Shown: positions 34,121 through 43,071 of the stretch, in pieces
Layout of the letters: the number at the start of each line of letters is the position of its first letter
How positions within the stretch are numbered: the first letter of the stretch is position 1
Source: DATHKG01 sp035489435
Lineage (GTDB): Bacteria > Bacteroidota > Bacteroidia > Chitinophagales > Chitinophagaceae
Length of the DNA: 64,000 nucleotides
Reading direction: 5' to 3' (one strand)
NCBI GenBank assembly: GCA_035489435.1
Contig: DATHKG010000091.1
Notes under the pieces: model-generated
The model's database searches: none
What the model was told of the DNA's origin: nothing
Seen by the model: the letters and a program-made list of their open reading frames with translations, nothing else
Translations under genes and position numbers: made by a program

Positions 34121-35038
34121 TCAATCTACTTTGGATTGCTTGCTATCGATGTTGAAACGTCCATTCTCTTTTTTTATAGTGATATTATTTTTCAGATACT
34201 TTCTGTATTTCGCCGTCACAGCATCTGTTTGTTTTTTATCATTGATAAAAATTGAACCATCCCGGTAAACTATTTTATAATCATTCTTTGTATCAACTAA
34301 ACCTTCTTTTTCCATTGAATAGATCATATCCTGGTATCCGCGGATCTCTTTTTTCGCCTCCTGGATATCAGTTTTAGCATTATCCAGTTCTTTTTTAAAA
34401 TCTTTGTTTTCAGCTTTTAATTCTTCCTTTGCTTTTTTCAGTTCGACCTTCACTGCATCCATTGCTTCGTTTATTTCTTCAGTGTTGAGATCCTTTATTT
34501 CAGCTAGTTCCCTATCGAGTTCTACTTTTACTTCATTCATTGCTTTTTGAATTACATCAGTATCGATTTTTACTTCATTCATAGCTTTTTGAATCGCATC
34601 GGTATCAATTTTTACGGTGGCTATCGCTTCATTAACCTGTTTTTGCACTAACTCTACATCGATTGTCTTCAGAGCTTTTTGCGCCTCTATGTTGATTTTG
34701 TTAAGGTCAACAGCTTTCATCGCCAGCTCTGCCTGTTTTGACATCTCCTCAATATTGATCTTGTTTAACTGCTCATGAACTCTTTCTGATATGTGGTCCC
34801 AGTCCCTGGTCTTTAAATGTTCCAGTCTTTCGATTGCCCGGTCAAGCTTTTCAAGTTCAACATCAAGATCACGTAGTCCGGAAGTTTTAGGACGCTGTGA
34901 AGGAACGGTGTCCTGGTAATATATTGTATCCCCTGACTGGTAAACCGGCTCATGATTCCAGGCAATGAGCGTTACACAGAACAGCCCGGCCGTGGCAATG
35001 GCAATAGAACGAGGATGTTGTTTAGGATTGATTATCAT
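34121..35038 (-). CDS. Membrane-anchored coiled-coil protein with internal repeats
   Basis: The 305-residue protein has an N-terminal hydrophobic segment (SIAIATAGLFCVTLIAW) and then about 180 residues of almost pure helix with heptad spacing, rich in Lys, Glu, Asp, Ile and Val. Within it a 14-residue unit is repeated nearly exactly (KIDTDAIQKAMNEV then KIDTDVIQKAMNEV), followed by diverged copies. The last 65 residues form a different, compact-looking domain (YKIVYRDGSIFINDKKQTD ... KYLKNNITI). No family is recognised. The location would be periplasmic with a membrane anchor or signal. It lies downstream of an ABC exporter but has its own terminator, and a terminator separates it from the exporter. 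Confidence 0.65.
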   Translation of the reverse strand: MIINPKQHPRSIAIATAGLFCVTLIAWNHEPVYQSGDTIYYQDTVPSQRPKTSGLRDLDVELEKLDRAIERLEHLKTRDWDHISERVHEQLNKINIEEMSKQAELAMKAVDLNKINIEAQKALKTIDVELVQKQVNEAIATVKIDTDAIQKAMNEVKIDTDVIQKAMNEVKVELDRELAEIKDLNTEEINEAMDAVKVELKKAKEELKAENKDFKKELDNAKTDIQEAKKEIRGYQDMIYSMEKEGLVDTKNDYKIVYRDGSIFINDKKQTDAVTAKYRKYLKNNITIKKENGRFNIDSKQSKVD

Positions 35039-35137
35039 GACAAGAAGCTTTAGAATTTCAAATTACGATTGTTTTCGTATATAAGTACGATTGATTTCGT
35101 AAAATGTTTCCGGCTTTAAAAACTTTCGATAATCTAT

Positions 35138-35175
35138 AAAAAAAATGCCGCGGGATTAAAAAAAATCCCGCGGCA
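35138..35175 (-). terminator. Terminator of the NatAB-like ABC exporter
   Basis: On the minus strand a 12-base-pair stem (35164-35175 with 35146-35157) around a six-base loop is followed by eight T (35145 down to 35138). It ends the ABC exporter operon 23 bases after its last stop codon. Confidence 0.9.
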
Positions 35176-35197
35176 GAACATTAAAGAGGTTATATAA

Positions 35198-36505
35198 TTA
35201 ATTTTTTTTAAACGCCCATTTCGTCATCTCTTTCCAGGTTACCCGTTTGCCATATAATAAGATACCGGTGCGATAGATTTTTGCTGTTAGCCAGGTGAAA
35301 AGCAGGAAGCCGATAACCAGGAAAATCATTGACAAAATCAATTCCCAGGCCGGAACATCATAATTGATTCTGGCCATCATCACGATAGGAGAAGTCAAAG
35401 GAAAAAGACTGCCAAAAACCGCCAGGCTGCTATTAGGTTCTGAAATAGCCTTTGTCATAATTACAAAAGCAAGTATGATAGGCATCATAACCGGGAAAAC
35501 CAATTGCTGCGCTTCAGACTGGTCTTCACTTACCACGCTGCCTATTGCCGCAAACAGTGAAGCATATAACAGGTATCCACCAACGAAATAGAACAAAAAG
35601 CAAAATATATTCAGCGGGACATTTATTGAACTGAGTCCTTCTGTAATTGTCAGTAACATACCTGAGGATTCAGGTTGTGTAGCGCCTGCAGCTGCCTGTT
35701 GTGCGAGTTCCTGGCCCATTTCCGGAAAAAAAACGGGCATAAGAAACTGCAGACCGACAAGTAATACGATCCAGATTACAAATTGTGTGATGCCTACAGC
35801 GCCAATACCTAGAATCTTGCCCATCATCAGTTGAAATGGTTTTACAGAACTAACGATGACTTCAGCGATACGGTTTGTTTTTTCTTCCATAACACCGCGC
35901 ATTACCATGGTGCCGTAGATCATCAGGATCATATATATAAGAAGACCGCAGGCAAAAGAAATAGCATAAGCAACGCCAGCTACGCCTTTCTTTTCACCCT
36001 TTCCAGAATCGATAATGTTCTGAAGGTTGATATCTGCATTAATTGCTTTGTATTTTTCAGGATCAATGTTAGCAGCTTCGAGTCGTTTTGCTTCAATTGC
36101 CTGGTTAACCGTTCTTTCGATTTTATTCTTCGTACCCAGGCTTACAGCGGATTCGCTGTGCAGCCTGATCCCGGCAGGTTTATTAAAGTCAGTTTTAGGG
36201 ACATACAGAAAAAAATTATATCCCGATGATTTGTATTTCGATTTATAAGTCTGTTCGTTTTCGCTTTTTATAAGATCATACGCAATGATATCGTTTTTAC
36301 TTTTCAGAACATTTTTATTAAACAGGTTGGCTTCATCCAGCACCGCGACTTTAACGGTTTCTGAGTTGTCGCTTACCGATATCGCTATTATAGCTGCATA
36401 AAAGCCTATGATAACAAGCGGCACCAGGATAGTGGTCAGCAAAAATGATTTTTTACGTACCCTGGAGAAATATTCTCTTTGTACAATTAGCCATGTCTTA
36501 TTCAT
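35198..36505 (-). CDS. ABC-2 type permease, NatB-like
   Basis: The 435-residue protein begins MNKTWLIVQREYFSRVRKKS, with a first membrane segment at about residue 25 and a large extracytoplasmic loop up to about residue 180, then five further segments. This is the layout of NatB-type ABC-2 permeases. It lies nine bases downstream of its ATPase gene and is co-transcribed with it. NatAB of Bacillus exports sodium, but Bacteroidota relatives are mostly uncharacterised, so the substrate is left open. A strong terminator follows. Confidence 0.85.
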   Translation of the reverse strand: MNKTWLIVQREYFSRVRKKSFLLTTILVPLVIIGFYAAIIAISVSDNSETVKVAVLDEANLFNKNVLKSKNDIIAYDLIKSENEQTYKSKYKSSGYNFFLYVPKTDFNKPAGIRLHSESAVSLGTKNKIERTVNQAIEAKRLEAANIDPEKYKAINADINLQNIIDSGKGEKKGVAGVAYAISFACGLLIYMILMIYGTMVMRGVMEEKTNRIAEVIVSSVKPFQLMMGKILGIGAVGITQFVIWIVLLVGLQFLMPVFFPEMGQELAQQAAAGATQPESSGMLLTITEGLSSINVPLNIFCFLFYFVGGYLLYASLFAAIGSVVSEDQSEAQQLVFPVMMPIILAFVIMTKAISEPNSSLAVFGSLFPLTSPIVMMARINYDVPAWELILSMIFLVIGFLLFTWLTAKIYRTGILLYGKRVTWKEMTKWAFKKN

Positions 36506-36514
36506 GAAGTTTTT

Positions 36515-37450
36515 TTAAGCAGTTACTTTTTGAAATTGGCGTGTAAGTGGGGTCCCTTCAACGAGTTTTATGAAGATATCATTCAGGGAAGGGAGAATCT
36601 CGTGGAAGCTGTTTACATTGGCTTCACCCTGGATGAAATGTCTTAACACATCGTTCGACCTGTATCCATCCTGTATTTTCACGACCAGGTTATGATTGTC
36701 TTTCTGACCTATCACTTCAAAATAAGGAGATTCAATAATTGCTGGTAATCTGTCAATACTGATGGAATAAAGATTTTCTTTATACCGCTGCTTAACATCA
36801 TGCACAGTACCATCAACAACCTTTTGTCCTTTGTTTACAAGGATAATATGATCGCAGATCTCTTCTACCTGCTCCATGCGGTGGGTGGAGAATATGATAC
36901 TACTTCCGTTTTTCGCCAACTGATAGATCTGGTCCTTAATCAGATTTGAATTAACAGGATCCAGTCCACTGAAGGGTTCATCCAGTATAATAAGTTTGGG
37001 TTCATGTAACACGGTTGTCACGAACTGCAGTTTCTGGCCCATGCCTTTACTCAGATCTTCCACTTTTTTGTTCCACCAGCTCTCCATCTGGAAACGCACA
37101 AACCATTCTTTTACCTTTCGCATGGCTTCTGACTTACTAAGGCCCTTCAATTGTGCGAGATAAACCGCTTGTTCACCAATCTTCATCTTTTTGTAGAGTC
37201 CACGCTCTTCTGGCATATAACCGATATTAATCACATGGTCAGCTGCATTAAAAGGTTTGCCCTGGAAAAGAATTTCACCTTCATCCGGGTAAAATATACC
37301 GGTAATCATCCGGATCAGGGTGGTTTTCCCTGCGCCGTTTGGCCCCAGCAGTCCAAATATGCTTCCGGGTGCGAGTGAGAAGCTTATATCATCAACCGCT
37401 TTCTGGGTTGCATAATATTTTTTAAGATTTTTTACTTCGAGAATATTCAT
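36515..37450 (-). CDS. ABC transporter ATP-binding protein, NatA-like
   Basis: Starting at the ATG at 37450 the protein has 311 residues. It shows Walker A GPNGAGKT, a signature LSKGMGQKLQF, Walker B IILDEPFSGLDPV and the switch histidine in FSTHRMEQ. A C-terminal extension of about 90 residues after the ATPase core is typical of exporters of the NatA/CcmA type. The longer frame from 37513 adds 21 residues with no similarity to the family and is rejected. It pairs with the permease at 35198-36505; the spacing is nine bases. Confidence 0.88.
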   Translation of the reverse strand: MNILEVKNLKKYYATQKAVDDISFSLAPGSIFGLLGPNGAGKTTLIRMITGIFYPDEGEILFQGKPFNAADHVINIGYMPEERGLYKKMKIGEQAVYLAQLKGLSKSEAMRKVKEWFVRFQMESWWNKKVEDLSKGMGQKLQFVTTVLHEPKLIILDEPFSGLDPVNSNLIKDQIYQLAKNGSSIIFSTHRMEQVEEICDHIILVNKGQKVVDGTVHDVKQRYKENLYSISIDRLPAIIESPYFEVIGQKDNHNLVVKIQDGYRSNDVLRHFIQGEANVNSFHEILPSLNDIFIKLVEGTPLTRQFQKVTA

Positions 37451-37657
37451 TACAAACAGGTTTAATTGGGGAGCCCCGGGCATGTGACTCCAGTTAGTTT
37501 TGTGATGATACAAAAACTATGAATGAGTGCATCGCAATTTCGGGTTTTATTATTGAGTGGTCGAAAAATTATTTGGCCGGCAATGCGTTTTATTGATACA
37601 TAAGTTTGAAATTTCCATTCTCATCAGTCGCAGATTTATGTTTTATTTGTTGCAGTT

Positions 37658-38713
37658 ATGAAAAAACCATTTTCCCGTTTCTGTTCGTTATTGATCCTGG
37701 TTGTGATCAGTTTCTGTTGTACCAGCTGGGGATTCCTGGTTCACCGGTCCATAAACCAATTAGCTATTTACATTCTTCCCAACTCAATGGGCTTGTTTTT
37801 CCATCAGAATCTTGACTACCTGGTAAAGGAATCAGTAAGGGCCGATACCCGGAGAGACAAAGATTCACTCGAAGCGCCAAAACATTTTATTGATTTTGAA
37901 GCCTATGATCCGGATCAGCTGGGAGCATGGAAAATGCCTTTCAAATACACAGATGCCCTTGCGAAATATGGCAAAGATTCACTCCAGAAATATGGGTACC
38001 TTCCATACCAGGTGATTGAATCGAAAAACAGGCTCACCGCGGCTTTTAAAGCATGGGACAAAGATTCCATACTTTTTCATGCTGCTGATCTTGCACATTA
38101 TGTGGCTGATGCACATGTACCGCTGCATACCACTTTGAATTATGATGGACAACTTACCGGCCAGCAGGGTTTGCATAGTTTATGGGAATCGATGATGCCC
38201 GAGCTCTACCTGGATCAGTTTGAATTGTACATTCCATATAAGGTTACTTACCTGAAAAATCCCGAACAGGCGATCTGGGGTGCACTCCGGACTTCATACC
38301 TGCTTGTAGATGATATGTTGAAGAAAGAAGCTTTAACTGCCAAAGATTTCCCCGGCGATTCCAGGTATCGTATCCAGGTAAGAAAAGGTAAGACAGTTAA
38401 AACATACAATACAGATTTTGCAAAGGCTTACTATCAACGCATAGGCAAGAGCGTTAACCTGCAAATGCTGCTGGCTGTGAATCTTGTCGCAGATTTCTGG
38501 TATACCTGCTGGGTTGATGCGGGGGAGCCGTCTCTCGATATCTTAATGGATAAAAATCAAAAGAACAAAAGAGATCTTAAGTCTGAAAAGATTTCTCATA
38601 AAAAAAACACCCTGATCAAAAATCAGTTGCTGTTAGCAAAGAAGAAAACTGATAATGAGTTAAACAACGATGTTAAGAACCAACCGGATTCAACACAGCC
38701 AGGATCGCGCTGA
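37658..38713 (+). CDS. Zinc-dependent phospholipase C / S1-P1 nuclease-like exported protein
   Basis: The 351-residue protein has a signal peptide (LLILVVISFCCTSWG) whose end merges with the first zinc ligands, WGFLVHRSINQLAIY. Further on is HAADLAHYVADAHVPLHTT followed by a GLHSLWES segment. Tryptophan at the mature N-terminus and this spacing of His and Asp define the all-helical three-zinc fold shared by bacterial phospholipase C and S1/P1 nucleases. It should act in the periplasm or outside the cell. The last 60 residues are a Lys- and Asn-rich tail that is probably disordered. Its 3' end overlaps the convergent FAD protein gene by 41 bases. Confidence 0.8.
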   Translation: MKKPFSRFCSLLILVVISFCCTSWGFLVHRSINQLAIYILPNSMGLFFHQNLDYLVKESVRADTRRDKDSLEAPKHFIDFEAYDPDQLGAWKMPFKYTDALAKYGKDSLQKYGYLPYQVIESKNRLTAAFKAWDKDSILFHAADLAHYVADAHVPLHTTLNYDGQLTGQQGLHSLWESMMPELYLDQFELYIPYKVTYLKNPEQAIWGALRTSYLLVDDMLKKEALTAKDFPGDSRYRIQVRKGKTVKTYNTDFAKAYYQRIGKSVNLQMLLAVNLVADFWYTCWVDAGEPSLDILMDKNQKNKRDLKSEKISHKKNTLIKNQLLLAKKKTDNELNNDVKNQPDSTQPGSR

Positions 38714-40244
38714 CTACGCGCTCTCCATCCATTGCTGCGCTCACAATACCGCCCGCATAACCCGCACCTTCACCACATGGATAGAGATTTTTTACCTGCG
38801 GATGTTGAAGCGTTAAAGAATCGCGTGGAATGCGCACAGGTGAAGAGGTTCTTGACTCTGTTGCAACCATTATTGCTTCGTTTGTGTAATATCCCCGCAT
38901 CTTCTTGCCAAACATTGGCAGTGCTGCACGCAAAGAATCGCTGATAAACCGTGGTAGTACTGTATTTAGCTCTGCTGATCGGATGCCTGGAAGATAGGAG
39001 CAGTCAGGTAAAGATGCTGAAATTTTTCCCTCAACAAAATCAACTACCCGTTGGGCCGGGGCTACCAGGCTCCCGCCTCCGGCGATAAATGCCTTTTGTT
39101 CAACGCTGGCCTGAAATTCCATTGCAGCAAGTGGATTGCTGGTTTCTCCATCCCAATAATCTTTTGGTTCGACAGACACAACCATGCCACTGTTTGCAAA
39201 AGGATTGTTTCGTTTTGATGGTGACCATCCGTTTACAACTATTTCTCCCGGATTAGTAGCTGCGGGAGCGATTATACCGCCAGGACACATACAAAATGAA
39301 AATACGCCCCGGTTACTTACCTGTTGCACGAGACTATAAGCTGCCGGAGGCAGAAACTCGTCACGAACAGGGCAATGATATTGGATGGAGTCAATAAGTT
39401 GCTGGGGATGTTCTATACGGACACCCAAAGCGAACGGTTTTGCTTCAACCAGGATGTTCTTCCGGTGAAGCAGCATAAATATATCGCGTGCCGAATGACC
39501 TGTTGCAAGGATCACTGCATTTGCATCGAATTGTTCCCCGCCTTCGACAGTAACGCCATTTATGCGATCCTTATTAATTATAAAATCAGTTACTTTTTTT
39601 TCGAATAGGAATAATCCCCCCGCATCTTCGATTTGTTTACGCATAGCAGTAATAATCTGCGGCAGTTTATTGGTTCCGATATGCGGATGAGCATCGTATA
39701 AAATAGACTCAGGTGCACCAAACTGAAACAAAAGGGAAAGAACTCTTTGTAAATCTCCTCTTTTTGTGCTGCGGGTATATAACTTTCCATCACTGTATGT
39801 TCCGGCTCCGCCTTCACCAAAGCAATAATTACTTTCAGGATTCACCAATCCGTCCTTGTTAAGTGCGGCAAGATCTCTTCGCCTTGACCGAACATCTTTT
39901 CCCCTTTCAAGAACAATAGGCCGGATTCCATTTTCGATTAGTTTCAAGGCAGCAAACAACCCTGCAGGGCCACCACCGACAACAATAATTTTTTGGGGTG
40001 ACTGGGTAACATCGGGAAAGTTGATCCTGATCACTTTCTCATTATGAAATGGCTCATTGATATATATTAGAAGATTGAGAAGAATATAAGTTTGTCTTCC
40101 GCGTGCATCAATAGATTTTTTGTTAATAATGAAGCCTGAAATTTCAGTTGGGGAGATGCTGAGTGATTGAGCAGCATACTGTTGTATAATGTTATCATCG
40201 TTTGCTTCTGAAGGAAGCAATTTTAGCGAAATTGATTTTTGCAT
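38673..40244 (-). CDS. FAD-dependent oxidoreductase (COG2509 type)
   Basis: The 523-residue protein has an N-terminal domain of about 90 residues, then the FAD-binding loop VVGGGPAGLFAALKLIENG and the second nucleotide motif VILATGHSARDIF. Near the end is YPCGEGAGYAGGIVSAAMDG, typical of the COG2509 group of uncharacterised FAD dehydrogenases. Cysteines in CMCPGG are a usual feature. The substrate is unknown. It is cytoplasmic, with no signal peptide. The 3' end overlaps the preceding plus-strand gene by 41 bases tail to tail. A -7 box lies about 35 bases upstream of the start. Confidence 0.85.
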   Translation of the reverse strand: MQKSISLKLLPSEANDDNIIQQYAAQSLSISPTEISGFIINKKSIDARGRQTYILLNLLIYINEPFHNEKVIRINFPDVTQSPQKIIVVGGGPAGLFAALKLIENGIRPIVLERGKDVRSRRRDLAALNKDGLVNPESNYCFGEGGAGTYSDGKLYTRSTKRGDLQRVLSLLFQFGAPESILYDAHPHIGTNKLPQIITAMRKQIEDAGGLFLFEKKVTDFIINKDRINGVTVEGGEQFDANAVILATGHSARDIFMLLHRKNILVEAKPFALGVRIEHPQQLIDSIQYHCPVRDEFLPPAAYSLVQQVSNRGVFSFCMCPGGIIAPAATNPGEIVVNGWSPSKRNNPFANSGMVVSVEPKDYWDGETSNPLAAMEFQASVEQKAFIAGGGSLVAPAQRVVDFVEGKISASLPDCSYLPGIRSAELNTVLPRFISDSLRAALPMFGKKMRGYYTNEAIMVATESRTSSPVRIPRDSLTLQHPQVKNLYPCGEGAGYAGGIVSAAMDGERVVSAILAVLNPVGS

Positions 40245-40900
40245 GGTGTTAGGTATTTATCCTAAAATATTACAGCAAAAATACACTATATTATTCCCGG
40301 TTTGGGGTCATTGAAATGTAAATAGTTAGAAACGTTGTCGGGTTTTTTCTTGCAAAATCTGGATGAAAACAATGCAAAGCTTATTGTTTGTCTAATTCTT
40401 TTTAAAAAGAAATTTTAACCATCAGCCGACTAAAATAATTTGTATCTTCAAGAGATATCGAAAAAAAATCCCCATAACGTCATCCGTTTAATTTTTAAGA
40501 TTTTTTTTCCTTGTTGATAGTCCCTTCTAAACACAACTTGTTGCATAAATCCATAGCCGTTTTTTATTCTTGATAAATATCAAGCCCTTTAAAAAAAGAT
40601 ATTATGCCAACTTATTTTTCTTATTATTTTCTTAAACGACGGTTTTAATAAAACCCGCTACCGGTCAGTGTTTCAGTCTAGTGCGAATGGTATCATCCAA
40701 ACAAATATACAATGGGATTAAGACGCATGGTTGTATAGTTGAAACATCAAACGAATAAAAAATTTTTTTTTCAAAAAAAAGTTTTGATATTCGCTCCCCT
40801 ACGTTAATTTTTTGTGGAGAACTTATTATCTAAGTCTTGTGAAATTGTGTTAATGGAGGAGTAAAAAACTTTAACTCATTCTAAAAATCGCTATTGCATA
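40245..40900. other. Intergenic region upstream of dnaA
   Basis: These 656 bases are strongly AT-rich, with runs of A and T (for example 40755-40780). They hold a -7 box for the divergent FAD protein gene (40276-40283). No cluster of DnaA boxes was found; the best candidate, TGTGGAGAA at 40813-40821, differs from the consensus by one base and stands alone. Confidence 0.6.
40276..40283 (-). promoter_or_regulatory. -7 box of the FAD protein gene
   Basis: TATTTTTG on the minus strand matches TAnnTTTG and lies 32 bases before the start codon at 40244. Confidence 0.4.
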
Positions 40901-42334
40901 ATGGCTAAGTCCTTCGATAAAGTTTGGAGTAATTGTCTGGAAATAATTAAAGATATTGTCGAGTGGCAGCATTACAAAACCTGGTTTGAACCTATCGCCC
41001 CGGTTGAATTAAAATCAAACATCCTGGTAATTCAGGTTCCAAGTCAGTTCTTTTATGAGTATCTTGAAGAACACTATGTAAATTTATTGGCAAAGACTTT
41101 GCGTCGTGTACTTGGTAAAGATGCTCAATTAGAATATCGCATTATGGTTGACAGTGGTAATCATGCCCACAAACCACTTACAATGGATGTTCCTGCTCAT
41201 GGGTATAAAACCTTTTCGAATAATGAAATGGATTTTCCCTTAATCATACACAATCCCGTTAAGAATCCTTTTGTGATTCCCGGTCTGAAAAAAATGCAGA
41301 TCGATTCGCAATTGAATCCCATCTATACATTTGATAATTTTATTGAAGGTGATTCTAACAGGGTTGCACGCAGGGCCGGTAAAACGGTTGCTGAAAAACC
41401 TGGTTCCAGTTCTTTTAATCCGCTGGTTATATATGGTAGCGTGGGTCTTGGTAAAACGCATCTTGCCCAGGCGATTGGCAACGAAACAAAACGTATGATG
41501 CCAAATAAAGTGGTTTTGTATGTGAGTTCTGAAAAATTTATTAACCAGTTCCAGGATCACAGCCGCAATAATGCAATCAATGACTTTATACATTTTTATC
41601 AATTGGTAGATGTGTTGATCATTGATGATGTTCAGTTCTTCAATCGTGCGGAAAAATCACAGGATGCTTTTTTTGCGATATTTAATCACCTTCACCAAAG
41701 TGGTAAACAACTTATACTTTCTTCAGACAAACCGCCAAAAGATCTTGAGGGCGTACAGGAAAGATTGTTGAGTCGTTTTCGTTGGGGTTTAAGTGCAGAT
41801 CTTCAGATTCCGGATTATGAAACAAGGATCGAGATCCTCGAAAGAAAAATGAAAAATGATGGTTTGGATATGCCGCGTGAAGTGGTTAAATATCTTGCCT
41901 ATAATATCAACAGCAATGTCCGGGAGCTTGAGGGAGCACTTATATCATTGTTGGCACAGTCTTCGCTCAACAAGCGTGAAATTGACCTTGATTTAGCGAA
42001 ACGCGTACTCAGAAATTTTGTGAAAACAAGCAGTAAAGAAATAACGATAGAGACCATCCAGAAAATGGTATGCGAATACTTCGATGTTCCTTACGATAAA
42101 CTTCTTCAGAAAACCCGCAAGCGGGAAATTGTTCAGGCCCGGCAAATCACAATGTATCTTGCCAAAGCTTTTACAAAAAATTCACTCAAAACCATTGGTG
42201 AACATTTTGGCGGACGCGATCACACAACAGTCATTCACTCTTGCCAGACTGTGAAAGATCTGATGGATACTGATAGCACGTTCCGTGAAAGCGTAGTGGA
42301 ACTCCAGCAGAAAGTTCAGTTGGCTGCTATGTAA
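40901..42334 (+). CDS. dnaA: Chromosomal replication initiator protein DnaA
   Basis: The 477-residue protein has the four DnaA domains: an N-terminal interaction domain (about 1-85), a variable linker, the AAA+ core with Walker A GSVGLGKTH (179-187) and Walker B LIIDDVQF, and the C-terminal DNA-binding domain with the signature GGRDHTTVIHSC. It binds DnaA boxes and opens the replication origin. The gene stands alone, not next to dnaN as in many other phyla, which is common in Bacteroidota. The length is normal. No DnaA-box cluster is seen on either side, so the origin may be elsewhere. Confidence 0.97.
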   Translation: MAKSFDKVWSNCLEIIKDIVEWQHYKTWFEPIAPVELKSNILVIQVPSQFFYEYLEEHYVNLLAKTLRRVLGKDAQLEYRIMVDSGNHAHKPLTMDVPAHGYKTFSNNEMDFPLIIHNPVKNPFVIPGLKKMQIDSQLNPIYTFDNFIEGDSNRVARRAGKTVAEKPGSSSFNPLVIYGSVGLGKTHLAQAIGNETKRMMPNKVVLYVSSEKFINQFQDHSRNNAINDFIHFYQLVDVLIIDDVQFFNRAEKSQDAFFAIFNHLHQSGKQLILSSDKPPKDLEGVQERLLSRFRWGLSADLQIPDYETRIEILERKMKNDGLDMPREVVKYLAYNINSNVRELEGALISLLAQSSLNKREIDLDLAKRVLRNFVKTSSKEITIETIQKMVCEYFDVPYDKLLQKTRKREIVQARQITMYLAKAFTKNSLKTIGEHFGGRDHTTVIHSCQTVKDLMDTDSTFRESVVELQQKVQLAAM

Positions 42335-42540
42335 CAGGCAGCAGTTTTCCGGGTTTGAATCCATTTGGTATTTGTTAAAAGTGGCAATATGGTCCCATAG
42401 TTCTTTTTGTATTTTTGATACTCAGAATCAGTGGCAGGAACGAGTTTCCGGCTCTCCGAAAAAAAATCTGTGAAATTGTCAGTTAACAATTACAATTGAC
42501 AATACTTTTCCCTATTTTTGCCCTCCCGAAAAAAGGGCTC

Positions 42541-42631
42541 GGAGAGGTGCCTGAGTGGCCGAAAGGGCCGGTTTGCTAAACCGTTATACGAGCTTAAACT
42601 TGTATCGAGGGTTCGAATCCCTCCCTCTCCG
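42541..42631 (+). tRNA. tRNA-Ser (anticodon GCT)
   Basis: The acceptor arms GGAGAGG (42541-42547) and CCTCTCC (42624-42630) pair, the anticodon loop reads TTGCTAA (anticodon GCT, serine), a long variable arm is present, and the T-arm is GAGGG TTCGAAT CCCTC. About 91 bases in length fits a class II tRNA. The CCA end is not encoded. Confidence 0.95.
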
Positions 42632-42840
42632 CCGTCGCTCACCGGCTTTTTTTAGAACAGGTGGGCTAATTAAATGGAAAGTGAATTTGTGAGGCGAGCT
42701 ATGGCGGACGCGGTCCGCCAGTGAAGAAAGGTAAATGGGAACAGGAATTAGAAAGGGAGATTGAAGATTAGTAAGTAAGGAGTGGGGATTAAAAGGTGAG
42801 AGAGATTGCAGATTAAAAATATAAAAAGCGGTAACAGGAT

Positions 42841-42914
42841 CGGGGCGTAGCGTAGCCCGGTATCGCGCCAGGTTTGGGACCTGGAGGCCGCAGGTTCGAA
42901 TCCTGCCGCCCCGA
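42841..42914 (+). tRNA. tRNA-Pro (anticodon TGG)
   Basis: CGGGGCG (42841-42847) pairs with CGCCCCG (42907-42913); the anticodon arm CCAGG TTTGGGA CCTGG gives anticodon TGG (proline), and the T-arm contains GGTTCGAATCC. The CCA end is not encoded. It lies 209 bases after tRNA-Ser. Confidence 0.95.
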
Positions 42915-42950
42915 CATTGTTCACCGTAGCTTTAGCAAAGGTGAACTTCA

Positions 42951-42984
42951 CCCACCGGCTTAAATTAAGTTGGTGGGTTTTTTT
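42951..42984 (+). terminator. Terminator after tRNA-Pro
   Basis: CCCACC (42951-42956) pairs with GGTGGG (42972-42977), with possible further pairing inside the loop, and seven T follow (42978-42984). Confidence 0.85.
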
Positions 42985-43071
42985 ATGTCATAGCAATCTT
43001 CGAACAACTTGCTCAATTTGCCATCGGGATTCACCTTGGTATTACAGAGAGTATTAACAGCGCAACTTTCT

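Larger units (their letters stand above)
42335..43071. other. Region downstream of dnaA with two tRNA genes
   Basis: Apart from the two tRNAs and their terminator, the 737 bases hold an imperfect hairpin (ATTGTCA at 42475-42481 with TGACAAT at 42497-42503) just before tRNA-Ser and a seven-base-pair hairpin (GTTCACC at 42919-42925 with GGTGAAC at 42940-42946) after tRNA-Pro. The spacer between the tRNAs has A/G-rich low-complexity sequence. Confidence 0.6.

Noticed and set aside
40853..40864. Three-codon upstream frame ATG GAG GAG TAA before dnaA
   Set aside because: Such a short frame occurs by chance; it also creates an SD-like GGAGG that is about 40 bases from the real start and so unlikely to be used.
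40245..42540. Replication origin next to dnaA
   Set aside because: AT-rich runs are present, but no cluster of DnaA boxes was found on either side; the single near match (40813-40821) is not enough. GC-skew over the whole genome would decide.
42748..42951. Minus-strand open frame across the tRNA-Pro gene
   Set aside because: It is the reverse complement of a tRNA and its flanks; no protein-like composition.
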